A stretch of DNA of 18,161 nt from Gammaproteobacteria bacterium (lineage in GTDB: Bacteria; Pseudomonadota; Gammaproteobacteria; Pseudomonadales; Pseudohongiellaceae): assembly GCA_003556835.1 (NCBI GenBank), contig PWQG01000222.1, positions 1 through 18,161 of the forward strand, given 5' to 3'. A program made the translations under genes and the position numbers. Position 1 is the stretch's first letter. Each line of letters begins with the position of its first letter. The notes beneath the pieces were generated by a model. It searched no databases. It was not told where the DNA came from and saw only the letters and a program-made list of their open reading frames with translations. Positions 7,385 to 14,807 of this stretch are shown one piece after another.

Positions 7385-8818
7385 CTATTCCTCTGCTGAC
7401 CCCGAAGGGCGTGTGAAGCGATCATTGAGCTTTTGCACCAAGACATCGGCATTGGCGATCAGCTTGTCCAACTTCTTCTGGGTACGTGTGGACCAGCCAG
7501 CCGGTCGGCTGGCGGAAAAAGTCTGCCAACGGGATGCAATATTGCGCTCGAAGGCCATGGCCAAAGGCTCACGATCCTCGCCCAGACTCTCATCCTTGCG
7601 GATACGAGCAAGCACGCTACTCCCTGCCAGGCTGCGGATGCGCGAGAACAGGAAGCCGAAACCGGCCAGCACCACGATACCCGCCACCAACTGCCAGATT
7701 GGCGCCAGGTTGACCAATGGCTGGAAGCGGAAACCGTCCCAGGCACCGGCACTGAGGCTCCACCACGCAAAAACGATCAGTAGAGCACCGAGCAACGCGC
7801 CACTGCCCCAACGCGCACGCTTCAGCCAAAGCCGGCGGAACTCGATCAGGCTGGGAATCAGCACATCACGCAGATGCATGGCGTTATGCTCCAGCAGGCC
7901 GATGACCCGGTAGGACCGATCCACATCCAGTTGCCGGACACGGCTCTTGATGTCGCCCAGGTCCTCGTCCCGCTTGGCACGCATGCGCTCGCGGACCTGA
8001 TCATCTTCGATCGGTGCCGCGGCCTCTTCCGAATAGATCCGGTAGAAGCGCCCGGCAGTCAGTCCGGACTGGGCCAGTGCCCGCTGCCAGGCGGCCACCA
8101 CTTCTTCCGGATTGTCCTCGCGAGCCGTATTGTCAATCTGGTTGAGAATGTAGAGGAACTTGTCGGCATCGTGGCGATTGATGGTATTGACCACCAGATG
8201 CTTGAGAGTGTCCGTCATGGCGCCCGGCTCGGGATGCCGGGCATCAAAGAACACCAGCACCAGGTCGGACAGACCAATGATGTGATCAGTGATCAGCAGC
8301 GTCGAACTGCGTTGCTCGTCGGCATCAAAACCGGGAGAATCGATAAAAATCTTGCCCCGCAGATCTTCGACATTACAGGTCTTGAGCTGCAGATAAGAGT
8401 CGATGCGCTTGCCATCCCCGTCCCCGGCATCGTCGATTTCCTCACTGATGCGATAGAACGGAAAGCGCGGATCACTGTCCAGGGCCAGACCGGGCAACTG
8501 CCTGGGTTCGTCATCGGGTCCGTAGCAGATGACCGTGAACTTGTCGTCCACCGCCTGATTGCCCGTGCGCTGCAGGGGCAGGCCCAGATATTCATTCAGG
8601 AACGTGGACTTGCCGGCGGAAAAAGTCCCCAGTACCGCTACCACGGGCCACCAGGAAATATGCACCGCATAGCTGTCGTCAGCCGCCAGGAATCCGAGAC
8701 GGCGGGCGATGGCATCCAGTGCCTGGAAGTGCTCCACGGCCTCGGCCAGCGGCGGATTTTCCTCTTGCAAGTGTGATTTCAGGCGCTTGATGCGCTCTTC
8801 GGTTGCTGTCTTCGCCAC
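7385..8818 (-). CDS. Dynamin-family GTPase with two C-terminal membrane helices
   Basis: A 477-residue protein. The start is GTG at 8818 with TGAGGACG upstream. The GTPase motifs are in order: P-loop GTFSAGKS (64-71), G3 DSPGF (160-164) and G4 NQID (226-229). The region before the P-loop (VVAVLG) and after it (TFLNEYLGLPLQRTGNQAV) matches dynamin/EHD-like proteins, where the threonine in RTG takes the G2 role. A helical stretch leads to two hydrophobic segments at about 338-356 and 375-393, which would anchor it in the inner membrane, and a charged tail follows. Bacterial dynamin-like proteins bind and remodel membranes; the role here is unknown. It is first in a five-gene operon and is separated from the SDR gene upstream by a hairpin. 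Confidence 0.92.
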   Translation of the reverse strand: MAKTATEERIKRLKSHLQEENPPLAEAVEHFQALDAIARRLGFLAADDSYAVHISWWPVVAVLGTFSAGKSTFLNEYLGLPLQRTGNQAVDDKFTVICYGPDDEPRQLPGLALDSDPRFPFYRISEEIDDAGDGDGKRIDSYLQLKTCNVEDLRGKIFIDSPGFDADEQRSSTLLITDHIIGLSDLVLVFFDARHPEPGAMTDTLKHLVVNTINRHDADKFLYILNQIDNTAREDNPEEVVAAWQRALAQSGLTAGRFYRIYSEEAAAPIEDDQVRERMRAKRDEDLGDIKSRVRQLDVDRSYRVIGLLEHNAMHLRDVLIPSLIEFRRLWLKRARWGSGALLGALLIVFAWWSLSAGAWDGFRFQPLVNLAPIWQLVAGIVVLAGFGFLFSRIRSLAGSSVLARIRKDESLGEDREPLAMAFERNIASRWQTFSASRPAGWSTRTQKKLDKLIANADVLVQKLNDRFTRPSGSAEE

Positions 8819-8894
8819 AATACGTCCTCATGTACCGATTGTCAGAGCATGGCATTGCGCAGCCGCTCTTGTCCAATATCCGTTCCCGTTCAAT

Positions 8895-8916
8895 CCTGCC
8901 GGCGTGAACCGGCAGG
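8895..8916 (-). terminator. Perfect 8-bp-stem hairpin after the SDR gene (probable terminator)
   Basis: CCTGCCGG, a 6-base loop and CCGGCAGG form a perfect inverted repeat starting 3 bases after the SDR stop codon (8922-8920). On the minus strand it is not followed by a U-run, so it is not a classic intrinsic terminator. It may block RNA decay or work as a weak terminator. It marks the border between the two minus-strand operons. Confidence 0.5.
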
Positions 8917-8919
8917 TCC

Positions 8920-9675
8920 TCAGTTTCGCAAGTAAGAGGCCCCGTTGGCGTCAAAAATGGCCCCGGTCAGGTACTCGGTGTTCCCGCTAAGCAGAAAGGC
9001 CACCAGGCTGGCTATCTCGTCCGGACTGCCGACCCGGCCCAGTGGGCTGTCGGCCAGAATTTCCGCTTCACGCTCCCCATGGATGCGGGGCGATGCCTGG
9101 GGCGTTTCGGTCCAGCCTGGCGCCACCGCGAATACGGAAATGCCATGTGGCGCCAATGCCACGGCCAGGGACTGGCTGGCGGAATTCAGCCCGGACTTGG
9201 CCGCCCCATAGGCCGGTGCTGCCGGCTCCCCCCGGAAAGCGCCCCGCGAGGTGATGTTGACAATCCTACCCCGGCCTGCGGGAATCATGCTTTGTGCGAC
9301 CTGTTGCGCCAGATTGACCGGACCGAGCAGATTGACCCGCAGTGAATCCTCCCAGGACTGGCACCATTGTCCATAATCCGCCGCATCGACAGCCTGATTG
9401 CTGAAGCGTCCGGCGGCGTTGACCAGGGCATCCACACGGCCATAATACGCCACCACCGCCGCCACCAGCTTCTGCACGGCATCTGCCTGACCCACATCGG
9501 CCTGGAAAAGCGCATGTCCGTCACCCGACAACTCGTCCAGCAGGCTTTCCGCCGCTTCACGCTGACTGCGCCAGACAGCGGCCACACAATATCCCTTCTC
9601 TGCCAGAGCCAGGGCACAGGCACGCCCGATCCCAGTGGCGGCGCCGGTCACCAGCGCCAACTGCTTTCCTGTCAT
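8920..9675 (-). CDS. SDR-family (FabG-like) NAD(P)-dependent oxidoreductase
   Basis: The 251 residues are the classical SDR length. The cofactor motif is TGAATGIG (10-17). NAAG lies at about 86-89, the catalytic Asn in RVNLLG at about 115, Ser143 in NITSRG, and the YxxxK motif Tyr156/Lys160 in AYGAAKSG. The end APGWTETP and LTGAIFDANGA is typical of FabG-like reductases. No acidic residue follows the second strand (AAVWRSQREAA has Arg), which hints at a preference for NADP(H). The substrate is unknown. The ATG overlaps the stop of the preceding small membrane protein (ATGA), so the two are likely translationally coupled. Confidence 0.92.
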   Translation of the reverse strand: MTGKQLALVTGAATGIGRACALALAEKGYCVAAVWRSQREAAESLLDELSGDGHALFQADVGQADAVQKLVAAVVAYYGRVDALVNAAGRFSNQAVDAADYGQWCQSWEDSLRVNLLGPVNLAQQVAQSMIPAGRGRIVNITSRGAFRGEPAAPAYGAAKSGLNSASQSLAVALAPHGISVFAVAPGWTETPQASPRIHGEREAEILADSPLGRVGSPDEIASLVAFLLSGNTEYLTGAIFDANGASYLRN

Positions 9676-9932
9676 CGAGGCCCGTCCTTGTGGTCATCCG
9701 TGGACTCATGCTTTTCCACCACCCGACCGGCCACACGGGCCATGATGGCCCCACGCACCTGACGCGAAAAAATGATCCGGACGATATAGGCCAGGGCCAG
9801 CCCCATGACAATCGAAAAATACATGCGCAGGCCCATGCGGAACATCAGGGCGGTAAAAAAACCCGTCATGGTGGCTGTGGCAATCTCGGTCAGATGGCTG
9901 CGTACCCAGTCACTGATATCTCTGCCGCGCAT
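9672..9932 (-). CDS. Small membrane protein with two predicted helices, hypothetical
   Basis: This is an 86-residue protein. The ATG at 9932 has GGGAG about 7 bases upstream, which fixes this start over longer alternatives. Hydrophobic segments lie at about 16-31 (EIATATMTGFFTALMF) and 37-55 (MYFSIVMGLALAYIVRIIF), separated by a short RMGLR turn. The C-terminus is charged and soluble (KHESTDDHKDGPR). I do not recognise a named family. It follows the BCCT gene by 67 bp and overlaps the SDR gene by 4 bp, so it belongs to that operon; an inner-membrane location is inferred. Confidence 0.75.
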   Translation of the reverse strand: MRGRDISDWVRSHLTEIATATMTGFFTALMFRMGLRMYFSIVMGLALAYIVRIIFSRQVRGAIMARVAGRVVEKHESTDDHKDGPR

Positions 9933-9999
9933 TGCTACTCCCGTTGTTTCCGTCGGTCGATCCAAGGCGCAAGTATCCCACAGATCCGCGCTACGAACA

Positions 10000-11634
10000 T
10001 CAGGGTTTTTCCTGATCCTCCGGTTCCTGCGCCAGGTCCCCGAGCACGGACTCACGCTCCCGACCAGCCGCTTCATGCGCCTCCAGCATGCGCTGCATAC
10101 GCTCCTGCAGCAGCGCCTGGTGCAACTCTGTCTGGCGCTGCTCATTTCGCAGCGATTTCAGCAGCGAGGCGGCCATGAAAATCATCAACACCATGAAAGG
10201 GAAAGCCGCCACGATGGACATGGTCTGCAGGGCGGCCAGACCGCCACTCATCAAGAGCACGGCCGCCACCAGCACCTGGGCGACACCCCAGCTCAGCCGC
10301 AACCAGGGCCTGGGAGTGAGCACTCCCTTGCCGGTAAACATGCCCAGTACAAAGGTGGCCGAGTTGGCCGAAGTGATGACAAACAGCACAATGAGGATGA
10401 GCACCAGCACACCCAGCACCTGTGCCCAGGGCAGTGATTCGAGCATCAGGAACAGCCCGGAACTGATCTCTTCATCCACCGCGGCGGCAATGCCAGCGGA
10501 TTCAAACAGCTCAAAGTACAGGGCTGAACCGCCGAAGGCGGAGAACCAGACCACACTGAGCAGCACCGGCATTCCAATGACGCCCAGGACGAACTCGCGG
10601 ATGGTGCGACCACGCGAGATCCGCGCGATAAAGCTGCCCACAAAAGGCGCCCAGGACAGCCCCCAGGCCCAGTAGAAAATCGTCCAGCGCTCGACCCAGT
10701 CTTCGCCGGTATAGGGCGTCATCACCAGGCTCATGCCGATGACATTGCCAAAATAGTCGCCGATGGCATTGGTCATGGCAGCGGTGATGAAGTCGGTGGG
10801 CCCGGCAAAAATGACAAACACCAGCAGCACTGCCGCGAGCATCATGTTGGCATCACTGACATAACGCACACCGCTTTCCAGCGGCATCAGGGCGCACAAC
10901 AAAAACACGATGGCCACACCGGCGAGGATGGCCAATTGCGGTCCGATGCCGAAGGCGACACCAGCCACCGAGCCCAGGCCGCTGTTGATCTGGATGATAC
11001 CCAGGCCCAGGGTTGTCGCCACCCCGAACACGGTGGATACCACGGCCAGCACATTGATGGCGTGGCCCCAGCCACCGTCCACCCGCTTGCCCAGACTGCC
11101 CCGGAAGGTCTCACTGATCAGGCCGGGACGTTGCTGTCGGAAGCGGACATAGGCAATCGCCATGCCCACGACGGCAAAGTTGGCCCACTGGTGAAAACCC
11201 CAATGGAACAGGGAGTACTGCATGCCCAGGCGGGCCGCCTGTGGCGTGGTGCCCTCGGCCAATCCCAGGGGCGGCTCATTGTAATGGGTCATGGGCTCGG
11301 CCACGCCCCAGAAAACCAGTCCCACACCCATGCCGGCCGAGAAAATCATGCCCAGCCAGGCCGGATAGGGAAACTCCGGGCTTTCCCCATCGGCACCCAG
11401 GCGGATGTGTCCATAGTCGGACAGCGCCACGCCCAGGCAGAAAATCAGAAAGCCGGTGGTGGCGAAAAGATAGAGCCAGCCGAAATGTTCCGTGGTGAAG
11501 GCCAGTGCCAATTCGGCGCCCCGGGCAAGCTGATCCGGCAGGACCACGCCCACAAGCACAAATGCCCCCAGGATAAGCAGGGACAAATAAAACACCCAAC
11601 CGGGACGGCTGGCTGGCTTGATTGTGTCAGTCAT
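10000..11634 (-). CDS. BCCT-family transporter (compatible-solute type; candidate ectoine importer)
   Basis: A 544-residue transporter. The ATG at 11634 follows AGGGGAGTG and overlaps the dehydratase stop by 8 bp. There are about twelve membrane helices and BCCT hallmarks: the glycine-rich GMGVGLVFWGVAEPMTHY (101-118), FHWGFHQWANFAVVG (143-157) and WTIFYWAWGLSWAPFVGSFI with ARISRGRTIREF (about 315-348). The cytoplasmic tail is charged and helical. BCCT carriers move betaine, choline, carnitine, DMSP or ectoines with Na+ or H+. Compared with BetP, the tyrosine of the TM4 substrate site is Phe153 and one TM8 tryptophan is Gly325, which argues against glycine betaine as substrate. The nearby doe operon makes ectoine a reasonable guess, not a proof. 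Confidence 0.93.
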   Translation of the reverse strand: MTDTIKPASRPGWVFYLSLLILGAFVLVGVVLPDQLARGAELALAFTTEHFGWLYLFATTGFLIFCLGVALSDYGHIRLGADGESPEFPYPAWLGMIFSAGMGVGLVFWGVAEPMTHYNEPPLGLAEGTTPQAARLGMQYSLFHWGFHQWANFAVVGMAIAYVRFRQQRPGLISETFRGSLGKRVDGGWGHAINVLAVVSTVFGVATTLGLGIIQINSGLGSVAGVAFGIGPQLAILAGVAIVFLLCALMPLESGVRYVSDANMMLAAVLLVFVIFAGPTDFITAAMTNAIGDYFGNVIGMSLVMTPYTGEDWVERWTIFYWAWGLSWAPFVGSFIARISRGRTIREFVLGVIGMPVLLSVVWFSAFGGSALYFELFESAGIAAAVDEEISSGLFLMLESLPWAQVLGVLVLILIVLFVITSANSATFVLGMFTGKGVLTPRPWLRLSWGVAQVLVAAVLLMSGGLAALQTMSIVAAFPFMVLMIFMAASLLKSLRNEQRQTELHQALLQERMQRMLEAHEAAGRERESVLGDLAQEPEDQEKP

Positions 11635-12592
11635 CACTCCCCTGTAGCACGGTTGCAAATACGTCACGGTCGACATTGCCGCCGGTCGCAACCACGGCAA
11701 CACGACGCCCTGCAAGGCGGGACCGTTCCTGCATGGCAGCCGCCGTGGCGGCTGCACCGGCCCCTTCGCAGACATTGTGGGTACATTCAAACAACAACCG
11801 CATGGCCGAGGCCAGTTCGGCATCCGAAACGGACACGATCCGGTCCACGCCCTGCCAGATCATCTCCAGCGCGCCCGGCTCCGGTGTCCGGCAGGCCATG
11901 CCATCGCCAAGCTTCGTGCTCACCGGACACTCCACCGCCTTGTGCTGCCGGAAAGACTCGGCATAGGCCTGTGCATGCGTGGAAACCACACCCACCACCT
12001 CGGTACGCAGGCCCAGGGCATCACGGGCAGCCAGCATGCCACAAATGCCCGAACCCAGGCCGATCGGCACATAGACCGTATCCAGGTCGGCCACGGCCCG
12101 CAGCAATTCCAGACTGTAGGTGGCCACCCCCGTCACCAACAGGGGATGAAAGGAAGTCACCATATGCAGATCGCGCTCGGCAGCCAGCTGCACGGCATAC
12201 TCCCTGGATGCCTGGAAATCCTCGCCATATTCGATCAGCTCGGCACCCAGCGCGCCCATGGCCGCGTTTTTCTCCACGCTATTGCCTTTTGGGACCACTA
12301 TGGTGGCCGGTATGCCATAGCGACGCGCGGCAAAGGCCACGGACTGACCGTGATTGCCCCGGGTCGCGCTGATCACGCCTGCCGGCAAGCGGCCGGCCAG
12401 GGACAGGCGGTCAAAGTAAACCAGCCCGCCGCGAATCTTGAAGGCCCCCACCGGCGTGTGGTTCTCATGCTTGACCCACACCTCGGTACCCAGGCGCTCA
12501 CTCAACATGGGCCAGCAATACTGGGGAGTCGGCCGCACCGTATTGGCTACCACGCGTGCGGCGGATTCGATTTCTTCCAGACGGATATTCAC
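11627..12592 (-). CDS. Fold-type II PLP-dependent threonine/serine dehydratase-like enzyme
   Basis: A 321-residue enzyme starting with GTG at 12592 (AAGGA upstream). The PLP lysine is Lys52 in KHENHTPVGAFKIRGG, and the phosphate- and substrate-binding loop is SATRGNHGQSVAFA. A glycine loop PIGLGSGICG holds the PLP phosphate, and the C-terminus has CEGAGAAA. Family members deaminate threonine, serine or hydroxyaspartate-type amino acids. There is no ACT regulatory domain, so it resembles a catabolic dehydratase rather than IlvA. Hydroxyectoine clusters carry a dehydratase (EutB) of the same fold, but EutB as I recall it has a different PLP motif, so I do not name this eutB. Its stop overlaps the BCCT start, suggesting linked function; it follows the ArsC-like gene by 44 bp. 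Confidence 0.88.
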   Translation of the reverse strand: MNIRLEEIESAARVVANTVRPTPQYCWPMLSERLGTEVWVKHENHTPVGAFKIRGGLVYFDRLSLAGRLPAGVISATRGNHGQSVAFAARRYGIPATIVVPKGNSVEKNAAMGALGAELIEYGEDFQASREYAVQLAAERDLHMVTSFHPLLVTGVATYSLELLRAVADLDTVYVPIGLGSGICGMLAARDALGLRTEVVGVVSTHAQAYAESFRQHKAVECPVSTKLGDGMACRTPEPGALEMIWQGVDRIVSVSDAELASAMRLLFECTHNVCEGAGAAATAAAMQERSRLAGRRVAVVATGGNVDRDVFATVLQGSDD

Positions 12593-12636
12593 AACGCGGT
12601 TCCTTCAGGTCAGCCAGGGGTAGCAGGCGTTGGCAA

Positions 12637-12984
12637 TCAGAGTACCGACAGCACCTGTTCGGGAGGACGGCCCAAGGCAGCGCCCTTCTCCGTCAGCACC
12701 AGCGGACGTTCGATCAGTATTGGCTCTTCAGCCATGGCGTCGATGAGCTGCTCATCGCTGGCCGCGTCGGGATCGGGGAAACGCTCGCGAAGGGCCCGCT
12801 CCTTGCTGCGCAGCAGGGCCCTGACCGGCTGGCCCAGTTGTTTCAGCGCGGCGCGGATCTCATCGGCCGAGGGCGCGTCCTTGAGGTAGAGGCGGATATA
12901 GGGGTCGACACCCTGCTCCTCCAAAAGCTTGAGGGTTTGTCGCGATTTGCTGCATCGCGGATTGTGCCAGATGGTCACGGGCAT
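12637..12984 (-). CDS. arsC: ArsC/YfgD-family glutaredoxin-dependent arsenate reductase-like protein
   Basis: A 115-residue protein, the size of the short ArsC/YfgD group. The ATG at 12984 has AAGGAG six bases upstream. The active-site segment is IWHNPRCSKSRQTLKLLEEQG with Cys11 as the arsenate-attacking or redox cysteine. LIERPLVLTEKGAALGRPPE near the C-terminus supplies the conserved Arg and the GRPPE end typical of the family. True ArsC reduces arsenate with glutaredoxin, but many YfgD-like members have no shown arsenate role, and no ars operon genes are nearby. It is first in the minus operon leading to the dehydratase and BCCT genes. Confidence 0.88.
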   Translation of the reverse strand: MPVTIWHNPRCSKSRQTLKLLEEQGVDPYIRLYLKDAPSADEIRAALKQLGQPVRALLRSKERALRERFPDPDAASDEQLIDAMAEEPILIERPLVLTEKGAALGRPPEQVLSVL

Positions 12985-13030
12985 GCAGACTCCTTGTAAT
13001 CCATGGTCCTGTGCAATTCCCAATGCCACA

Positions 13031-13059
13031 AGAATAGCGGCGCAGTTACGGCAGTGCAA
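13031..13059 (-). promoter_or_regulatory. Possible sigma-70 promoter for the ArsC-dehydratase-BCCT operon
   Basis: On the minus strand TTGCAC (13059-13054) is followed after exactly 17 bases by TATTCT (13036-13031, 4 of 6). Transcription would start near 13024, about 40 bases before the ArsC ATG. Both boxes are imperfect, so the call is tentative. Confidence 0.35.
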
Positions 13060-13084
13060 TCTACCGTAGCGGCTTCGGGATGCG

Positions 13085-13090
13085 TATCAT
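13085..13090 (+). promoter_or_regulatory. Possible -10 element for the DUF2750 gene
   Basis: TATCAT matches the -10 consensus at 5 of 6 positions and sits about 50 bp before the DUF2750 start. No convincing -35 lies 16-18 bases upstream. It is in the 156-bp divergent gap (12985-13140), in which I see no other clear element. Confidence 0.25.
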
Positions 13091-13140
13091 GGAGACTGGG
13101 CCGGCAGACGGTCACCATCAACATGACACCGAGGGAAAAC

Positions 13141-13491
13141 ATGGACGAGACCGAAGAGCAACGCTACGAACGTTTTGTACAGCAGTGCCGCGAAAGCGGG
13201 AAAATCTGGGGACTGAAGAACGCCGAGGGCTGGGCCATCTGTGATTCGATCGAGTTCGAAGACACCGCCGTGTTCCCGTTCTGGTCGACAGAAGGGGAAG
13301 CACGCTCACACTGCAGCGGAGACTGGAAAGCCTATGAGACGGAATTTATTGCCATGGAGGATTTCCTGGCTGACTGGCTGCCCGGAATGCACGAAGATCA
13401 CGCCATGGTCGGCCCCAACTGGAATGAAGAACTGGAAGGACTGGAACTGGAACCGGCCGACCTCGCCGTACTGCTGGAAGCGGAGGACTGA
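13141..13491 (+). CDS. DUF2750 domain-containing protein
   Basis: A 116-residue acidic protein. The ATG at 13141 has GAGGG six bases upstream; the in-frame ATG at 13123 lacks a ribosome site. The pattern YERFVQQCRESGKIWGLKN, then EGWAICDSIEFEDTAVFPFW, then FLADWLPGMHED and VGPNWNEELEGLELEP is diagnostic of DUF2750, known from many gammaproteobacteria without an assigned function. It probably acts in the cytoplasm as there is no signal or membrane segment. It lies 76 bp before the start of the deacetylase gene; whether it is co-transcribed with the ectoine genes cannot be told. Confidence 0.9.
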   Translation: MDETEEQRYERFVQQCRESGKIWGLKNAEGWAICDSIEFEDTAVFPFWSTEGEARSHCSGDWKAYETEFIAMEDFLADWLPGMHEDHAMVGPNWNEELEGLELEPADLAVLLEAED

Positions 13492-13567
13492 ATAGGCAGG
13501 AAAGGCTTGCCAGCCAGTGTCGCGTAATGCGATGGTTGGCGCAGATACAGGAGGCCAGAATCGACTG

Positions 13568-14734
13568 ATGCAAGCAGCCACACAGCACTGGAACAGACTG
13601 ATCGAGGAATCGGTGACACTGCGCCGCGACCTGCACCGGCACCCGGAGCTGGGCTGGCAGGAGCGCAATACCGCCGAGCGGATCCGCCAGCAATTGACAC
13701 AGCTGGACATTCCCTGGCGCGTTTGCGCTGACACCGGCACTGTGGCAACGCTGGCTGCGGGACGCCCGGGCCGACACATCGCCCTGCGCGCGGACATCGA
13801 CGCCCTGCCGATTGTCGAAGCCTCTGGAGTGCAATGGCATTCCCACAATCACGGCTGCATGCACGCCTGTGGTCATGATGGACATGCCGCCTCCCTGCAC
13901 GCTACGGCCGCCTGGCTCAAACAGCAGGAAGCAAGCCTGCCCGGGCCGGTCACCCTGTTGTTTCAACCCGCCGAGGAAGGCGGTCACGGCGCCAAACGCA
14001 TGATCGACGACGGTGCCCTGGAAGGCGTCGATGCCATTTTCGGCTGGCACAACTGGCCGGCCATTCCCTTCGGCCAGGCGGTCTGTCCCGACGGCCCGGT
14101 GATGGCCGGCAATGGCACCTTCAAGATTGTGCTGGAAGGTCGCGGCGGTCATGCCAGCCAGCCGGAACTGTGCCAGGATCCGGTGCTGGCCGGCTCGGCC
14201 GTGGTCATGGCCCTGCAGCAGATTGTCAGTCGGCGCCTGCCCGCACAGCAGGCTACGGTGCTCAGTGTCACTTCCTTTGACGCGCCCAGCGGCTCCACGG
14301 TGATTCCCGATGAGGCAATATTGGAGGGCAGTTTCCGTATAACGGAAGCCGGCTCGCGAGAGACGCTGCGACAACTGATCACCGATGTAGCCAAGTCCAC
14401 GGCTGGTGCCTATGGCGTCAACTGTGATGTACAACTGTTTCCTCGCTATGACGCCACGGTCAATCACTCGAATGAAGCGGCACTCTACCGTAACGCACTG
14501 CAGGGAGAATTCGGTCCGCAGTGGCTGTCCGAAAGTACAGCAGTGCCCATCATGGCCTCCGAGGACTTCAGCTACTACCTGAAAGAGATACCCGGTGCCT
14601 TCGCATTGATCGGAGCTGATGATGGCAATAACAATCATCACCCCTGCCACAGCGCCAAATACGATTTCAATGACGCACTGATTCCGCATGTGGCACGTAT
14701 CTATTCCCGCCTCGTGGGGGCCAGCCTCCCCTGA
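13568..14734 (+). CDS. doeB2: M20-family amidohydrolase, probable N-acetyl-L-2,4-diaminobutyrate deacetylase (DoeB2-like)
   Basis: A 388-residue enzyme of the M20/amidohydrolase group. ATG 13568 is preferred because AGGAGG lies 13 bases upstream; GTG 13517 would add 17 residues with no better site. Typical segments are LRRDLHRHPELGWQE near the start, HIALRADIDALPI, and the metal-binding HACGHDGH (Cys101, His103). The catalytic pair is in PAEEGGHGAKRM (Glu136/137), and GWHNWP supplies His161. The last histidine is in the HHPCHSAKYDF segment near the C-terminus. The family cleaves N-acyl amino acids. With doeA, doeD and doeC following on the same strand, its likely job is deacetylating N-acetyl-diaminobutyrate, the step done by the unrelated AstE/AspA-type DoeB in Halomonas. 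The assignment to that substrate rests on context. Confidence 0.85.
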   Translation: MQAATQHWNRLIEESVTLRRDLHRHPELGWQERNTAERIRQQLTQLDIPWRVCADTGTVATLAAGRPGRHIALRADIDALPIVEASGVQWHSHNHGCMHACGHDGHAASLHATAAWLKQQEASLPGPVTLLFQPAEEGGHGAKRMIDDGALEGVDAIFGWHNWPAIPFGQAVCPDGPVMAGNGTFKIVLEGRGGHASQPELCQDPVLAGSAVVMALQQIVSRRLPAQQATVLSVTSFDAPSGSTVIPDEAILEGSFRITEAGSRETLRQLITDVAKSTAGAYGVNCDVQLFPRYDATVNHSNEAALYRNALQGEFGPQWLSESTAVPIMASEDFSYYLKEIPGAFALIGADDGNNNHHPCHSAKYDFNDALIPHVARIYSRLVGASLP

Positions 14735-14807
14735 GCACGAACCCGTGAGGCAAACCACATACAACTGAATACTCCCTACAGAACGCTCAACAGAAGGAGG
14801 GGCTGAA

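Noticed and set aside
10936..12372. A 478-codon plus-strand open frame opposite the BCCT and dehydratase genes
   Set aside because: It spans the overlap of two well-supported minus-strand genes and its translation is Pro/Arg/His-rich without motifs.
11627..12592. Naming the dehydratase EutB of hydroxyectoine utilisation
   Set aside because: The fold agrees, but the PLP-lysine motif differs from the EutB pattern I recall, and EutC is not next to it.
13514..13536. Short inverted repeat TCGC-GTAAT-GCGA before the M20 gene as a regulator operator
   Set aside because: The arms are only four bases and such repeats are expected by chance; no regulator gene is in view to support it.
13346..14764. 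A 472-codon open frame on the minus strand opposite the M20 gene
   Set aside because: It lies entirely antisense to a gene with clear catalytic motifs, has no recognisable domain and no ribosome site; long antisense frames are common in GC-rich DNA.
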